Assembly (NCBI RefSeq): GCF_001665685.1
Contig: NZ_LZTB01000072.1
Span: 1 to 35,602, forward strand
Length of the DNA: 35,602 nucleotides
From: Mycobacterium sp. 852013-50091_SCH5140682
Lineage (GTDB): Bacteria > Actinomycetota > Actinomycetes > Mycobacteriales > Mycobacteriaceae
Direction: 5' to 3'
Shown here one piece after another: positions 35,596-35,602 of this stretch (within the stretch, counting starts at the first letter, position 1; every line of letters begins with the position of its first letter). A model generated the notes under the pieces. It did not search any database. It worked only from the letters and a program-made list of their open reading frames with translations, and was not told the origin of the DNA. Both the position numbers and the translations under genes were made by a program.

Positions 35596-35602
35596 TCGCA
35601 TA

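Overview
The window is a contig from a Mycobacterium/Mycolicibacterium-type actinobacterium. The backbone is GC-rich, and its gene order follows the conserved stretch that M. tuberculosis carries as Rv2117-Rv2125: a DUF503 protein, trmI, a RecB-like nuclease, then a DUF4126 membrane protein, hisG, hisE, metH and a PAC2 protein. Several genes have the leaderless layout common in mycobacteria, with a -10 box ending six or seven bases before ATG or GTG. Both outer ends of the contig are Illumina Nextera adapter (bases 7-40 and 35563-35595). Only about 41-35562 is genomic, and the last gene is cut off by the adapter.

Layout. 72-2959: housekeeping block (DUF503, trmI, RecB-like nuclease, thioesterase). 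2984-3160: short-chain dehydrogenase remnant. 3274-5343: secreted PhoX-type phosphatase. 5463-7056: GNAT acetyltransferase and a broken methyltransferase gene (nonsense codon, one-base frameshift, lost C-terminus). 7393-12118: a TetR gene under a near-perfect 39-bp inverted repeat, then a leftward set of three unrelated hydrolases: an AS-family amidase, a lipoprotein metallo-beta-lactamase-fold hydrolase and a lipoprotein serine hydrolase. 12709-18509: a tightly overlapping rightward operon of agmatine deiminase-like enzyme, polyamine-type ABC ATPase, binding lipoprotein, fused double permease and a second TetR. 18667-21961: ArsR/SRPBCC pair, WrbA-like flavoprotein, RclA/MerA-like disulfide oxidoreductase and the DUF4126 protein. 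22001-31007: hisG, hisE, small conserved protein, sugar porter, HAD phosphatase, metH and the PAC2 protein. 31079-35562: tetritol-type catabolic cluster (SDR, RpiB-like isomerase, DhaK-DhaL kinase) facing a divergent sugar ABC ATPase.

The most interesting part is 7.4-18.5 kb. A polyamine-type importer is translationally coupled to a guanidine-hydrolysing enzyme and lies back to back with an amidase and two exported hydrolases. I infer uptake and breakdown of a guanidino or polyamine-conjugated compound. I do not recognise this combination as a described pathway, and the substrate is unknown. The TetR gene at 7443 has the half-site AATGTAC in its operator. The same half-site forms a perfect 20-bp palindrome upstream of the serine hydrolase, so the regulator and at least one hydrolase probably share control.

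The stretch of about 19 kb between the RecB-like nuclease and the DUF4126 gene interrupts neighbours that are adjacent in M. tuberculosis. Part of it is visibly less GC-rich than the flanks (hand counts: 31/60 G+C at 16381-16440, 45/60 at 34561-34620). Together with the gene remnants this suggests an accessory segment acquired or rearranged at this locus.
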